DNA from: G963923955 sp963923955
GTDB taxonomy: Bacteria; Pseudomonadota; Gammaproteobacteria; Eutrophobiales; Eutrophobiaceae
Assembly (NCBI GenBank): GCA_963923955.1
Contig: OZ000552.1
Span: 2,232,001 to 2,296,000 of the forward strand
Direction: 5' to 3'
DNA length: 64,000 nt
Below are positions 1-7,641 of this stretch, piece by piece; positions within the stretch are counted from its first letter, which is position 1, and each line of letters opens with the position of its first letter. The position numbers and the translations under genes are program-made. The notes under the pieces are model-generated. The model was given only the letters and a program-made list of their open reading frames with translations, did no database searches and had not been told where the DNA came from.

Positions 1-476
1 GTGGCAAATGCAAAGTGACACGCACAGCAAAGACCGGTTCGGAGTTGGTGTTGGCCACTCTGGGTGATGGAGATGCCTTCGGTGAGGAGGCGCTTTTATC
101 TGAGGCAAAGCGTAATGCGAATATAACCATGACGACCGATGGTGTCTTAATGCGCTTGTCAAAGCATGATTTTAATGAGCTCCTAAAAGAGCCCATGTTG
201 AGTTGGGTTAGCAAGGCAGAGGGCGATAAGATGGTGGCCGAAGGCGCCGTCTGGGTGGATGTGCGCCTAAGTAGTGAACATAAAAACAACGGCCTGAAGG
301 GCAGCATCAACCTGCCGCTGTTTATGTTGCGCTTAAAAGCGGATAAGCTTGATGCCGCCAAGACCTATATCCTCTATTGCGATACCGGCCGGCGCAGTTC
401 CGCGGCGGCCTTTCTCTTAGGCGAGCGCGGCCTAACCACCTATTGCTTACAAGGCGGCTTAACCGCGGCCGGCTGA
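1..476 (+). CDS. Cyclic nucleotide-binding / rhodanese domain protein (5' end missing)
   Basis: The reading frame is open from the first bases of the window, so the start lies upstream. The first 50 or so residues are the end of a cyclic nucleotide-binding domain (GDGDAFGEEALLSE matches the phosphate-binding cassette of that fold, followed by a typical tail). After a short linker comes a complete rhodanese domain (VWVDVRLSSEHKNNGLKGS, then the active-site loop YCDTGRRSSAAA with its cysteine). Such fusions occur in gammaproteobacteria as regulators or sulfur-handling proteins, but the substrate and effector are not known. The stop is a TGA at 474-476. It is followed 46 bases later by aroE on the same strand. 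Confidence 0.8.
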   Translation, partial: GKCKVTRTAKTGSELVLATLGDGDAFGEEALLSEAKRNANITMTTDGVLMRLSKHDFNELLKEPMLSWVSKAEGDKMVAEGAVWVDVRLSSEHKNNGLKGSINLPLFMLRLKADKLDAAKTYILYCDTGRRSSAAAFLLGERGLTTYCLQGGLTAAG

Positions 477-521
477 TCTTTAAGGCCGGCCAGCCGCCGT
501 CTTCCCTGTTTTCATCCTGAT

Positions 522-1364
522 GTGAGCCCCGCTTTCCGGCTTGACCCTGACTGCGCAAACTATGCCGTCATAGGAAATCCCATCGCGCACAGCCTCTCCC
601 CCACCATCCATCAGGCCTTCGCACGGCAGTGCGGGATCGAAGTTGGCTATCAGGCGCTGTTGGTGGAAGTCAATGGCCTTGCCGATGCCCTGTCTGAATT
701 TCAACGGCAGGGCGGTGCCGGCCTGAATATCACCTCGCCCTTTAAGCAGGAGGCTTATGAATGGGTCAGGCACAGCAGCGATAAGGCCGCCCGCGCCGGG
801 GCGATCAATACCCTCTGGTTTGATGAAAAAGGTGAAAGCCACGGGGATACCACCGATGGTGCCGGCCTGCTCTATGACCTGGCACATCACCGCATCAGCA
901 TCGGCGGGAAGAGGCTCTTGGTGCTGGGGGCGGGCGGGGCGGTGCGCAGTGTGCTGGGTGATCTACTGGCCGCAGAACCCGGCGAGTTGATGATCGCCAA
1001 TCGCAGCCTGGCCCGGGCCGAAGCCTTGCTCGGCCTCTTTTCTGATTTTTCTTCTCTGCGCGTGAGCGGATATGCTGATCTCAAGGCCAGGCCCTATGAT
1101 GTGATCATCAATGCCAGCGCCGCTTCCCTGCACGGCGCGCTGCCGCTGCTGCCCGATGGTATTTTGCGGGAGGGCGGCGTCTGTTACGACATGAGCTATG
1201 CACGGCAGGACACGCCCTTTGTCTGCTGGGGTCGGGCGCATGGCGCCGGCATTGCCGTTGACGGCATCGGTATGCTGGTGGCTCAAGCCGCGGAATCCTT
1301 TTATATCTGGCACGGCTTGAAGCCTCAGACGGAAGCGGTCATTGCCATGCTGAAAAGAACGTAG
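522..1364 (+). CDS. aroE: Shikimate dehydrogenase AroE
   Basis: Reduces 3-dehydroshikimate to shikimate with NADPH in the cytoplasmic chorismate pathway. It has 280 residues, the usual length. The N-terminal substrate domain shows AVIGNPIAHSLSPTIH and ITSPFK, with the catalytic lysine in the latter. GDTTDGAG carries the catalytic aspartate. The nucleotide-binding half has LGAGGAVRSVL and the NRSLARAE loop. The start chosen is GTG at 522; no ATG lies upstream of the conserved AVIGNP motif. A second shikimate-pathway gene, aroC, lies at 35431-36540 and is unlinked. The dctM gene converges on it with only 25 bases between stops. Confidence 0.95.
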   Translation: MSPAFRLDPDCANYAVIGNPIAHSLSPTIHQAFARQCGIEVGYQALLVEVNGLADALSEFQRQGGAGLNITSPFKQEAYEWVRHSSDKAARAGAINTLWFDEKGESHGDTTDGAGLLYDLAHHRISIGGKRLLVLGAGGAVRSVLGDLLAAEPGELMIANRSLARAEALLGLFSDFSSLRVSGYADLKARPYDVIINASAASLHGALPLLPDGILREGGVCYDMSYARQDTPFVCWGRAHGAGIAVDGIGMLVAQAAESFYIWHGLKPQTEAVIAMLKRT

Positions 1365-1389
1365 CCTCAAGGAAACTTCCGAACAAGCC

Positions 1390-2703
1390 CTAGAGTCCCT
1401 GCCATCGATCCATCAGATCGGGCAGCCACAGGATCAGCTGCGGGAATAGAGCTAACAAGATGATGGTAATGAGCTGCAGCACAACGAAGGGCAATACGCC
1501 CTGATAGATGTGCTGAATGCCTATCTGTGCGGGCGCGACCGCCTTGAGATAAAACAGCGAGAAGCCAAAGGGCGGGGTTAAAAAGGAAGTCTGCAGGTTA
1601 ATGGCTATTAAGATGGCCAGCCATAACAGATCTATACCTAAGCTACTGGCAATGGGCGCAAGAATCGGCACGACAATAAAACAGATCTGCAGGAAGTCCA
1701 GAAAAAAACCCAGCAGGAAGATCATCAGCATGGCCGCAGCAAGGAAGCCCCAGTTGCCGCCGGGCAGGTTGCTCATCACATCGAGCACGAGGCCATCGCC
1801 GCCCATGCCGCGAAACACCAGGCCGAAGGCGGTTGCACCGATCAAGATAAGAAAGACCATGCTGGTCAGGCGCGTGGTCAGGCGCATGGCCTCTTGCAGA
1901 TTCTCCAAGGTAAGTTTTTTGTGGATGGCGGCCAGCAGCATCGCCCCCAGGGCGCCGACCGCGGCGGATTCCGTCGGCGAGGCCACCCCGAAGAAGATCG
2001 AGCCCAGCACTCCCAGCACCAGCAGCAGGGGCGGCAGCAGGGTGAAGGCGACCTTCTTTGCCAGACTGGCGTCCTGGGTTGTGGCCAGAGCAGGCGCGGT
2101 CTCAGGCTTTAGCCAAGCGGTGATGCCAATGTAGAGCAGAAACAGCATGACCAACAGGGCGCCCGGGATGACGGCGCCGATGAATAAGCGTCCTACCGGG
2201 ACACCCATCACGTCCCCGAGCAGGATGAGGATGATGCTGGGCGGGATGATCTGTCCGAGCGTCCCGGCCGCGGCAATGGTGCCACAGGCCAGCTGCGGCA
2301 GGTAATGCCGCTTTAACATGGTGGGCAGGGCGATGATCCCCATGGTGACGACCGTTGCCCCGACCACGCCGGTTGTGGCCGCCAACAAGGCACCGACTAT
2401 CACCACCGAAATGGCCAGGCCGCCGCGCAGCTTGCCAAACAAGAGCCCCATGGTCTCCAGCAGCTCTTCTGCCAGGCCCGATTTGTCCAGCACGATGCCC
2501 ATGAAGATAAACAGCGGCACGGCCAGCAGGGTGAAGTTGGTCATCACACCCCAGATACGCAGGGGTAGCAGGTTAAAGAAATCCACCCCGAGAAAGATGC
2601 TGCCGAATAACAAGGCCACCGCCCCCAGCGTGAAGGCGACCGGATAGCCCAGCAGGAGCAGCAGCATCAGGCTGCAAAACATGACAATCACCCAGAGCGT
2701 CAT
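1390..2703 (-). CDS. dctM: TRAP transporter large permease DctM
   Basis: Main membrane subunit of a tripartite ATP-independent periplasmic transporter, which uses the sodium or proton gradient to import an organic acid or similar solute. The 437 residues are hydrophobic throughout, with the family's repeated segments (GIVLDKSGLAEELLETMG, TPTESAAVGALGA, DFLQICFIVVPI). The frame is open further upstream, but the ATG at 2703 is chosen because it gives the standard N-terminus and overlaps the dctQ stop by four bases (ATGA), a sign of translational coupling. No periplasmic DctP-type protein is encoded nearby, so the substrate cannot be inferred. Confidence 0.92.
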   Translation of the reverse strand: MTLWVIVMFCSLMLLLLLGYPVAFTLGAVALLFGSIFLGVDFFNLLPLRIWGVMTNFTLLAVPLFIFMGIVLDKSGLAEELLETMGLLFGKLRGGLAISVVIVGALLAATTGVVGATVVTMGIIALPTMLKRHYLPQLACGTIAAAGTLGQIIPPSIILILLGDVMGVPVGRLFIGAVIPGALLVMLFLLYIGITAWLKPETAPALATTQDASLAKKVAFTLLPPLLLVLGVLGSIFFGVASPTESAAVGALGAMLLAAIHKKLTLENLQEAMRLTTRLTSMVFLILIGATAFGLVFRGMGGDGLVLDVMSNLPGGNWGFLAAAMLMIFLLGFFLDFLQICFIVVPILAPIASSLGIDLLWLAILIAINLQTSFLTPPFGFSLFYLKAVAPAQIGIQHIYQGVLPFVVLQLITIILLALFPQLILWLPDLMDRWQGL

Positions 2704-3239
2704 GGCTGTCTTCCGATGATGATTATTTTCAGATTTTTCAATATATCGGCCAGGCCCTGCAGCATGAGCAAGATGAAGCCGAGCGGGATGGCCGCCTTTA
2801 GCAGCCAGCGGTAGGCCAGTCCGCCGGGGTCGGGCGAGCCTTCCGCGTATTGGTAGGATTGAGAAAGGAAGGGCCAGGCGCAGACGATGACAAGCAAGCA
2901 AAAGGGCATGAGGAAGAATACGCCGCCGGCCAAGTTCACCCAGGCGCGCCGCTGTGCATCCATGAAGCGGCTCTGGTAGAACAGGTCCAACCTGACGTGC
3001 GCGTCATGTTTGAAGGTATAGGCCGCGCCAAGCAGGAAGATGATAGAGAATAGATGCCATTCCAGTTCCTGCAAGGCGACCGAGCCGCTTTGAAAAAGGT
3101 AACGCATGCTAACGTCATAGCCGACCAGCACTACCAGGGCCAGCACCAGCCAAGAGACGCATCTCCCGCTCCACTCGCTAAAGGAATCGATTACTTCAGA
3201 GACAGCGTCAATGAGTCTAATCATGGGGCTTGTATTCAT
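2700..3239 (-). CDS. dctQ: TRAP transporter small permease DctQ
   Basis: Small membrane subunit that bridges the solute-binding protein and DctM. The protein has 179 residues with four predicted transmembrane segments. The central stretch (RYLFQSGSVALQELEWHLF, then TFKHDAHVRLDLFY) is the DctQ signature: the E-W-H and H-V-R-x-D residues are typical of the family. It is the first gene of the dctQM pair and overlaps dctM by four bases. The upstream region to 3740 has no third TRAP gene. Confidence 0.92.
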   Translation of the reverse strand: MNTSPMIRLIDAVSEVIDSFSEWSGRCVSWLVLALVVLVGYDVSMRYLFQSGSVALQELEWHLFSIIFLLGAAYTFKHDAHVRLDLFYQSRFMDAQRRAWVNLAGGVFFLMPFCLLVIVCAWPFLSQSYQYAEGSPDPGGLAYRWLLKAAIPLGFILLMLQGLADILKNLKIIIIGRQP

Positions 3240-3356
3240 TTGTTATTATTGTTACTTATTTGCTGTCCGGGCAGTATAACCTTAAGGCGGGCTTGGCTGT
3301 GCGGCTTGTGTGAGGCCGGATCCTTAGAAAATGCGCCGATGCACACGAGATTTCAG

Positions 3357-3545
3357 TTATTCACATCATGATTCATCGGCGCTGGGAAAATCCAGGTTAC
3401 GAGAGCAATTATAAGATAGATCTCGATAGAACATCATAACTAACTGATTACTATCACTATTATTCAATTTTAACCCCAAAACCCCCAAGCCTTCTGCACA
3501 AACAAAGACAAAGCTGACAGCCTGTAATTCACAGACTTATCCACA
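3357..3545 (+). other. Cluster of DnaA-box-like sites in an AT-rich gap
   Basis: Part of the 976-base gene-free stretch 3240-4215. Two perfect matches to TTATNCACA lie at 3357-3365 (TTATTCACA) and 3537-3545 (TTATCCACA). Two sites with one mismatch lie at 3492-3500 (TTCTGCACA) and 3525-3533 (TAATTCACA). All four face the same way, and an AT-rich segment (about 3396-3475) lies between. This could be a DnaA-titrating or regulatory site, or part of an origin. The usual neighbours of a gammaproteobacterial oriC (dnaA, rpmH, mnmG, mioC) are absent. I see no protein gene between 3240 and 4215. Confidence 0.3.
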
Positions 3546-3750
3546 AATGACTACGTTATTGATTTTTTGGGGGCCTTGCTTAGCAGAGCGGGTTTTCTTG
3601 AAGGCATCTTAAGCCGGGGCCTGGCCTTGTTGAAAGCGTGGTGATAGAAGACTGCTTACGTCTCCTTAGAAGTGCAAACGGTAAGTGTGTTCTGGTGCGC
3701 CCTTGGACCTGGCCAAGCGGATCTTAACCATACCCCCCGTTCTATCCCCC

Positions 3751-4115
3751 TCGTCATTCCCCCCCTTACCTGCGAGCAGGGGCAGGAACCCACCGGGCTC
3801 CTGCCTCTCCGTCATTCCCGTGCAAGAACGTCACCCCTGCCTGCGAGCAGGGGCAGACACTTCTTGTGTCATTCCTGCGGAAGCAGGAACCAGTCGAATG
3901 GATCATACCTCTTACTTCGCTCTCCGCTATTGCCCCTTGCCCCTTTTGGCTTTGATCAAGGTGTATTCAGGGTATTTTTATGGATTCCTGGTCAAGCCAG
4001 GAATGACGAGTCATAGATGGCGGTGTTGTCTTAACCGTCCATTCCTGCCTGCGAGCAGGAGAAGGAATCCACTTAGTCCTCTCTTCGCGTCATTCCCGCG
4101 CAAGCGGGAATCCAG
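3751..4115. repeat. dRS3-like inverted repeat cluster 1
   Basis: At least five short imperfect palindromes of the form GTCATTCC-stem-loop-stem-GGAATCCA. The clearest are at 3869-3892, 3981-4008 (opposite orientation, starting TGGATTCC and ending GGAATGACG), 4039-4072 and 4088-4115 (CGTCATTCCCGCGCAAGCGG and on). They are separated by variants of CTGCGAGCAGG. The core resembles the dRS3/REP-like elements of Neisseria and other proteobacteria. No credible gene overlaps them; the open frames across this region translate the repeats. Confidence 0.8.
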
Positions 4116-4215
4116 TCAAACAACTATACCGCTTATCCGTATTGAATTGGGTGTCCCCTCCCTGCGCCATAAGGAAACTCTGATTTGGATTAATGGTTTT
4201 CTTAAATCTATAAAC

Positions 4216-4554
4216 TTATAAGGCATCCGTTCCTGTCTCGCCGGTGCGGATACGAATTGCCTGTTCAAGGCTGTAAACAAATATCTTGCCATCACCGATT
4301 TTGCCGGTGCCGGCGGCCTTGGTGACCGCCTCTGTTGCAGCATCAACCTGGGCCTCATCCAGGGCGACTTCTATCTTTACTTTCGGCAGAAAATCAACCA
4401 CATACTCAGCGCCACGATAGAGCTCGGTGTGGCCCTTCTGGCGACCGAAGCCTTTTACCTCTGTGACTGTCAGGCCCTGTACGCCGATCTCGGATAAGGC
4501 CTCACGCACATCGTCCAGTTTGAATGGTTTTATGATTGCGGCTAATAGCTTCAT
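4216..4554 (-). CDS. glnK: Nitrogen regulatory protein PII (GlnK-type)
   Basis: Signal-transduction trimer that senses 2-oxoglutarate, ATP/ADP and glutamine, and plugs AmtB when nitrogen is plentiful. It has 112 residues, exactly the family length. The T-loop reads RQKGHTELYRGAEYVVDFLPK with the uridylylated tyrosine at position 51. The C-terminal signature GDGKIFVYSLEQAIRIRTGE is intact. A good ribosome site (GAGGTGAG) precedes the ATG. It lies behind amtB on the same strand, but a strong terminator-like hairpin (4614-4643) separates the two, so it may have its own promoter or depend on readthrough. It is the second PII gene of this locus. Confidence 0.95.
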   Translation of the reverse strand: MKLLAAIIKPFKLDDVREALSEIGVQGLTVTEVKGFGRQKGHTELYRGAEYVVDFLPKVKIEVALDEAQVDAATEAVTKAAGTGKIGDGKIFVYSLEQAIRIRTGETGTDAL

Positions 4555-4613
4555 TTTCTCACCTCATTTTATAGAGCGCATATAGTAACCAGCTTCGCAG
4601 ATGATCGTAAAGT

Positions 4614-4643
4614 AAAAAAATGGGCGTGCTTACTCACACACCC
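4614..4643 (-). terminator. Rho-independent terminator after amtB
   Basis: On the minus strand, GGGTGTG pairs with CACGCCC (7 pairs, one of them G-U) around an 8-base loop. It is followed by A and seven T. It begins 12 bases past the amtB stop and before the second PII gene, so it should reduce or end transcription of the porin-PII-amtB operon. Confidence 0.75.
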
Positions 4644-4654
4644 ACTTCCATTAG

Positions 4655-5923
4655 CTATGATGGCGCAACAAACTCTGGATAGGCCTCCATGCCGCACTCG
4701 GCGAGATCGGTGCCATCGTATTCCTGCTCCTCGCTGATGCGAATGCCTATGGCCGCTTTGATGATGGACCAAACAATCAGGCTGGCAACGAATACCCAGA
4801 CAAAGATGGTCAAGAGACCAATTAGCTGGCCGCTGAATGAGGCGGCTTGGTTGGTGAAGGGAACGGCCAACAGGCCCCACATGCCGACCACCCCGTGTAC
4901 CGATATTGCCCCCACCGGATCATCGATCTTTAATTTATCCAGCAAGACGATGGAGAACACCACGATGACACCGCCGACACCGCCGATCAGGGTGGCGCTT
5001 AGGGCCGATGGCGTTGAGGGTTCAGCGGTAATGGCCACCAGACCGGCCAGTGCGCCGTTTAATGCCATGGTCAAATCCGCCTTGCCGAATTTTAGCTGGG
5101 ATACCAGCAAGGCGGCAACCAGCCCACCGGCCGCCGCTGCATTGGTATTTAAGAACACCATCGCCACAGAATTGGCGCTAGCGACATCCCCCAGCTTGAG
5201 CACGGACCCGCCATTAAAACCAAACCAGCCCATCCACAAGATAAAGGTGCCCAACGCCGCCAGCGGCAGGTTGGCACCAGGTATGGCATTCACCCGGCCA
5301 TCCGCGGCATATTTCCCCTTGCGCGCACCCAGCAGGAGGACGCCGGCCAAGGCTGCGCTGGCCCCGGCCATGTGCACAATCCCGGAGCCGGCGAAATCAG
5401 AAAAGCCAAGATCAGCCAAGCTATACAGGCCGAACACCTCCTTGCCGCCCCAGGTCCAGCTGCCTTCCAGCGGGTAGATGAAGGCGGTCATGACCACTGC
5501 GAATGCCAAGAAGGCCCACAGTTTCATGCGCTCGGCCACGGCGCCGGATACGATCGACATGGCGGTGGCAACAAAGACCACCTGGAAGAAAAATTCCGCG
5601 GCGCTTGCATACACCGAGTCGCCACCGAAGCCGTTCTCCTTTGATGCGGCCAGTGCGTCCAGCACCAGTGTCTCCCCGCCTGCTATGCCGGCAAGAAAAT
5701 AACCGCCGCCGTACATGAGGGCGTAGCCACAGACCATGTACATGATGCAGGATACGGCAAACAGGGCGACATTCTTGGTTAAGATCTCGATGGTATTCTT
5801 GGCCCGCACCAGGCCGGCCTCCAGCATGGCAAAGCCCGCGGCCATCCACATCACCAGCGCACCACAGATGAGAAAATAGAAGGTGTCCAGCGCATACTGT
5901 AATTCAAAGATATTATTTTCCAC
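4655..5923 (-). CDS. amtB: Ammonium transporter AmtB
   Basis: Inner-membrane ammonium channel/transporter of the Amt/Rh family. The 422 residues match mature Amt proteins and carry about eleven membrane segments. Family landmarks include AAGFAMLEAGLVRAKN at the N-terminus, DFAGSGIVHMAGASAALAG with the first pore histidine, WFGFNGGS, and VGAISVHGVVGMWG with the second. The start is GTG at 5923, eight bases after a strong AAGGAG. There is no obvious signal peptide. It lies between two PII genes and below a TorF-type porin, as in many gammaproteobacteria. Control is probably through the sigma-54 promoter at 7128-7143. Confidence 0.95.
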   Translation of the reverse strand: MENNIFELQYALDTFYFLICGALVMWMAAGFAMLEAGLVRAKNTIEILTKNVALFAVSCIMYMVCGYALMYGGGYFLAGIAGGETLVLDALAASKENGFGGDSVYASAAEFFFQVVFVATAMSIVSGAVAERMKLWAFLAFAVVMTAFIYPLEGSWTWGGKEVFGLYSLADLGFSDFAGSGIVHMAGASAALAGVLLLGARKGKYAADGRVNAIPGANLPLAALGTFILWMGWFGFNGGSVLKLGDVASANSVAMVFLNTNAAAAGGLVAALLVSQLKFGKADLTMALNGALAGLVAITAEPSTPSALSATLIGGVGGVIVVFSIVLLDKLKIDDPVGAISVHGVVGMWGLLAVPFTNQAASFSGQLIGLLTIFVWVFVASLIVWSIIKAAIGIRISEEQEYDGTDLAECGMEAYPEFVAPS

Positions 5924-5992
5924 GGATAAGACTCCTTAAATGACTAACGAATGATTAATGTGCTTGTTAAAAGATTGCAGGAAGTTATAAAG

Positions 5993-6331
5993 CTACAGGG
6001 CCTCATCGCCCTGCTCCCCGGTCCTGACGCGAATCACCGCAAGCAGATCAAAGACAAAGATCTTGCCATCGCCGATCTGATCCGTCTTCGCCGCCGCGGT
6101 GACGGCGCCGACCACCTCATCAACCTGCGCATCGGCAACAGCAACTTCGAGTTTGAGCTTGGGCAAAAAGTCCACCACATACTCAGCACCGCGATATAAT
6201 TCAGTATGGCCCTTTTGTCGGCCAAAGCCCTTTGTCTCCGTCACCGTCATGCCCTGTATGCCTAAGCGGCCCAGGGCCTCGCGCACATCATCCAACTTGA
6301 ACGGTTTGATAATCGCCGTGACTAGTTTCAT
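5993..6331 (-). CDS. Nitrogen regulatory protein PII (GlnB/GlnK), second copy
   Basis: PII protein of 112 residues, closely related to the copy at 4216-4554. It has an identical T-loop core (GHTELYRGAEYVVDFLPK, tyrosine 51) and the C-terminal GDGKIFVFDLLAVIRVRTGE. The frame is open well upstream, but the ATG at 6331 is chosen because it gives the canonical MKLVTAIIKPFKLDDVREAL start and follows AAGGAG by six bases. It sits between the porin (20 bases upstream) and amtB (69 bases downstream) on one strand, so it is probably cotranscribed with them. Which of the two copies acts as GlnB and which as GlnK cannot be told from sequence. Confidence 0.94.
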   Translation of the reverse strand: MKLVTAIIKPFKLDDVREALGRLGIQGMTVTETKGFGRQKGHTELYRGAEYVVDFLPKLKLEVAVADAQVDEVVGAVTAAAKTDQIGDGKIFVFDLLAVIRVRTGEQGDEAL

Positions 6332-6350
6332 CAGCGTCTCCTTAGCCAAG

Positions 6351-7082
6351 CTAAAAACTGCTGGAAACACTGAAGACGAGCGCCCGACAGGCCTCATTCG
6401 TGCCGCCATCGCAGTTATCGTTGGCATCATTCCAGGAAACAGCAACATCAACCGGCCCCAGGCTTCTGCTCAAGCCGATGCTGTAATGAACATAGTCAAA
6501 GCCTTCAGGGGAAGTCTTGTCTCCTTTCACATCCTGATAGCCGACATAAAAGGACAGGCCAAAGTACTGCGGCAGGCTCAAATCCAGGCTGCCATATACA
6601 TAGACGGCAGCGCCATCTTCGCCAAAGAAGTCGGGGGAATAATTAACCCCTGCGCCGATGCCCGGTTCATAGGCCATATCAGCAAAGCTATAGCCCAGGC
6701 TGAAATAGGCCTCGACAAAGTCCTCTTCCGGCTCGTCATCTGAACCTGCGTATTGATAGTACAGGCCGCCCACATCCCAGCTTATGCCGTTAGCAAGCTC
6801 ACCATTGATGCCACCGTAATAGTCGATCTCAATTTTTGCATCCGCACCAAAATCAACATTGGAGGCCCACACGCCGGCATAGGCACCGGTCGGGGCATGG
6901 GAATAATCAAGGCCGCCCTGTATGGCGGGGCCTTCCTGGGTCTGGGTAATCCCGCGGTATAAATAATCGCTGAACAAGCCGACATTGGCGCTGAACTCGT
7001 GCTCTGAATCTTGAGACAAGGCTGCCTTGGCAAAGAGGGCCAAGACCAGCGGCACACACAAAAATAAATTTTTCATCTTCAT
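6351..7082 (-). CDS. TorF family putative porin
   Basis: Outer-membrane beta-barrel protein of the TorF/TIGR02001 type. An N-terminal signal peptide (MKMKNLFLCVPLVLALFAKA, cleavage near ALS-QD) is followed by alternating aromatic strands: FSANVGLFSDYLYRGITQTQ, the repeated 'DYxxG' pattern, and a terminal aromatic residue (SVSSSF). The mature chain has about 220 residues. The ATG at 7082 is preferred over TTG 7085; ATG 7076 is also possible. It is the first gene of the operon with PII and amtB and lies directly below the sigma-54 promoter, so it probably serves uptake under nitrogen limitation. The solute is unknown. Confidence 0.85.
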   Translation of the reverse strand: MKMKNLFLCVPLVLALFAKAALSQDSEHEFSANVGLFSDYLYRGITQTQEGPAIQGGLDYSHAPTGAYAGVWASNVDFGADAKIEIDYYGGINGELANGISWDVGGLYYQYAGSDDEPEEDFVEAYFSLGYSFADMAYEPGIGAGVNYSPDFFGEDGAAVYVYGSLDLSLPQYFGLSFYVGYQDVKGDKTSPEGFDYVHYSIGLSRSLGPVDVAVSWNDANDNCDGGTNEACRALVFSVSSSF

Positions 7083-7127
7083 CAATCACCCCAAAAAGTT
7101 TTAGAAAATAGACTTGGCCTGACTATA

Positions 7128-7143
7128 AGCAGGGGTCGTGCCA
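7128..7143 (-). promoter_or_regulatory. Sigma-54 promoter of the porin-PII-amtB operon
   Basis: Minus strand reads TGGCAC-GACCC-CTGCT, one base off the sigma-54 consensus TGGCAC-N5-TTGCW, with GG and GC at the required spacing. It lies about 46 bases above the porin start codon, which gives a leader of about 35 bases. With the NtrC-type site upstream it indicates control by nitrogen limitation. Confidence 0.8.
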
Positions 7144-7207
7144 AGTTTATTTAGTCATTAAAAATCATAGGCTTATGGAAGACAGGGGGATGGTGCCAAG
7201 CTAAAAT

Positions 7208-7222
7208 GCACAAGGAATGTGC
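7208..7222. promoter_or_regulatory. NtrC-type enhancer site
   Basis: GCAC-AAGGAAT-GTGC: the same half-sites and 7-base spacing as enteric NtrC sites. It lies about 65-80 bases upstream of the -24 element of the sigma-54 promoter, a usual place for an enhancer. Only one clear site is seen; a second partial half-site (GTGC at 7193-7196) is nearby. Confidence 0.6.
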
Positions 7223-7299
7223 GACATTGAGTTCACTATGTTCAGCTTTAGTGCAATAATTGCCGCATCTTTCTTAAGAATAAACGGGACAAGATAAAG

Positions 7300-7557
7300 G
7301 TGAGTGCAAACCAGGAAAAGATCGATGATTTTATCGGGCAGTTCTCTCGATTGCTGCCCGATGACCTGCGCCAGGCCGGGCAGGACATGGAAAAAAATCT
7401 ACGCGCGGCGCTGAGCGCCACCTTCTCCCGCATGGACCTGGTTACCCGGGAAGAATTTGATATTCAATCAGGCCTGCTCAGCCGTACCCGCCAGTTGGTG
7501 GAAGAACTGGAAGAGAAGATCACGGCGCTGGAGGCGAGACTGGATGAGAAAAATTAG
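7300..7557 (+). CDS. ubiK: Ubiquinone biosynthesis accessory factor UbiK (YqiC/BMFP)
   Basis: Small coiled-coil protein of 85 residues that assists the Ubi complex in aerobic ubiquinone synthesis and can trimerise on membranes. The diagnostic run is FSRMDLVTREEFDIQSGLL, matching the LDLVSREEFDVQ core of YqiC. A C-terminal heptad coiled coil (RTRQLVEELEEKITALEARL) follows. The start is GTG at 7300 with a weak ribosome site; the first internal ATG lies within the conserved domain. It is transcribed away from the nitrogen operon and sits upstream of comM. Confidence 0.88.
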   Translation: MSANQEKIDDFIGQFSRLLPDDLRQAGQDMEKNLRAALSATFSRMDLVTREEFDIQSGLLSRTRQLVEELEEKITALEARLDEKN

Positions 7558-7641
7558 CAGCCGGCCTTGACGTAAAAAGCCATTCCCCACCTCATCTCAA
7601 ACATCTTAATGGACTGCCATAGCGCATAAGGGAGCCTGCCT

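Noticed and set aside
3672..4221. Two overlapping open frames of 114 and 178 codons
   Set aside because: They translate the dRS3-like repeats, have no family resemblance and no ribosome site.
4555..4613. Sigma-54 promoter for the downstream PII gene
   Set aside because: TGG and GC are present but one base too close together, and the rest does not match.
7181..7200. Second sigma-54 promoter (TGGCAC at 7193-7198, minus strand)
   Set aside because: There is no GC at the -12 position at the required spacing; only the element at 7128-7143 fits.
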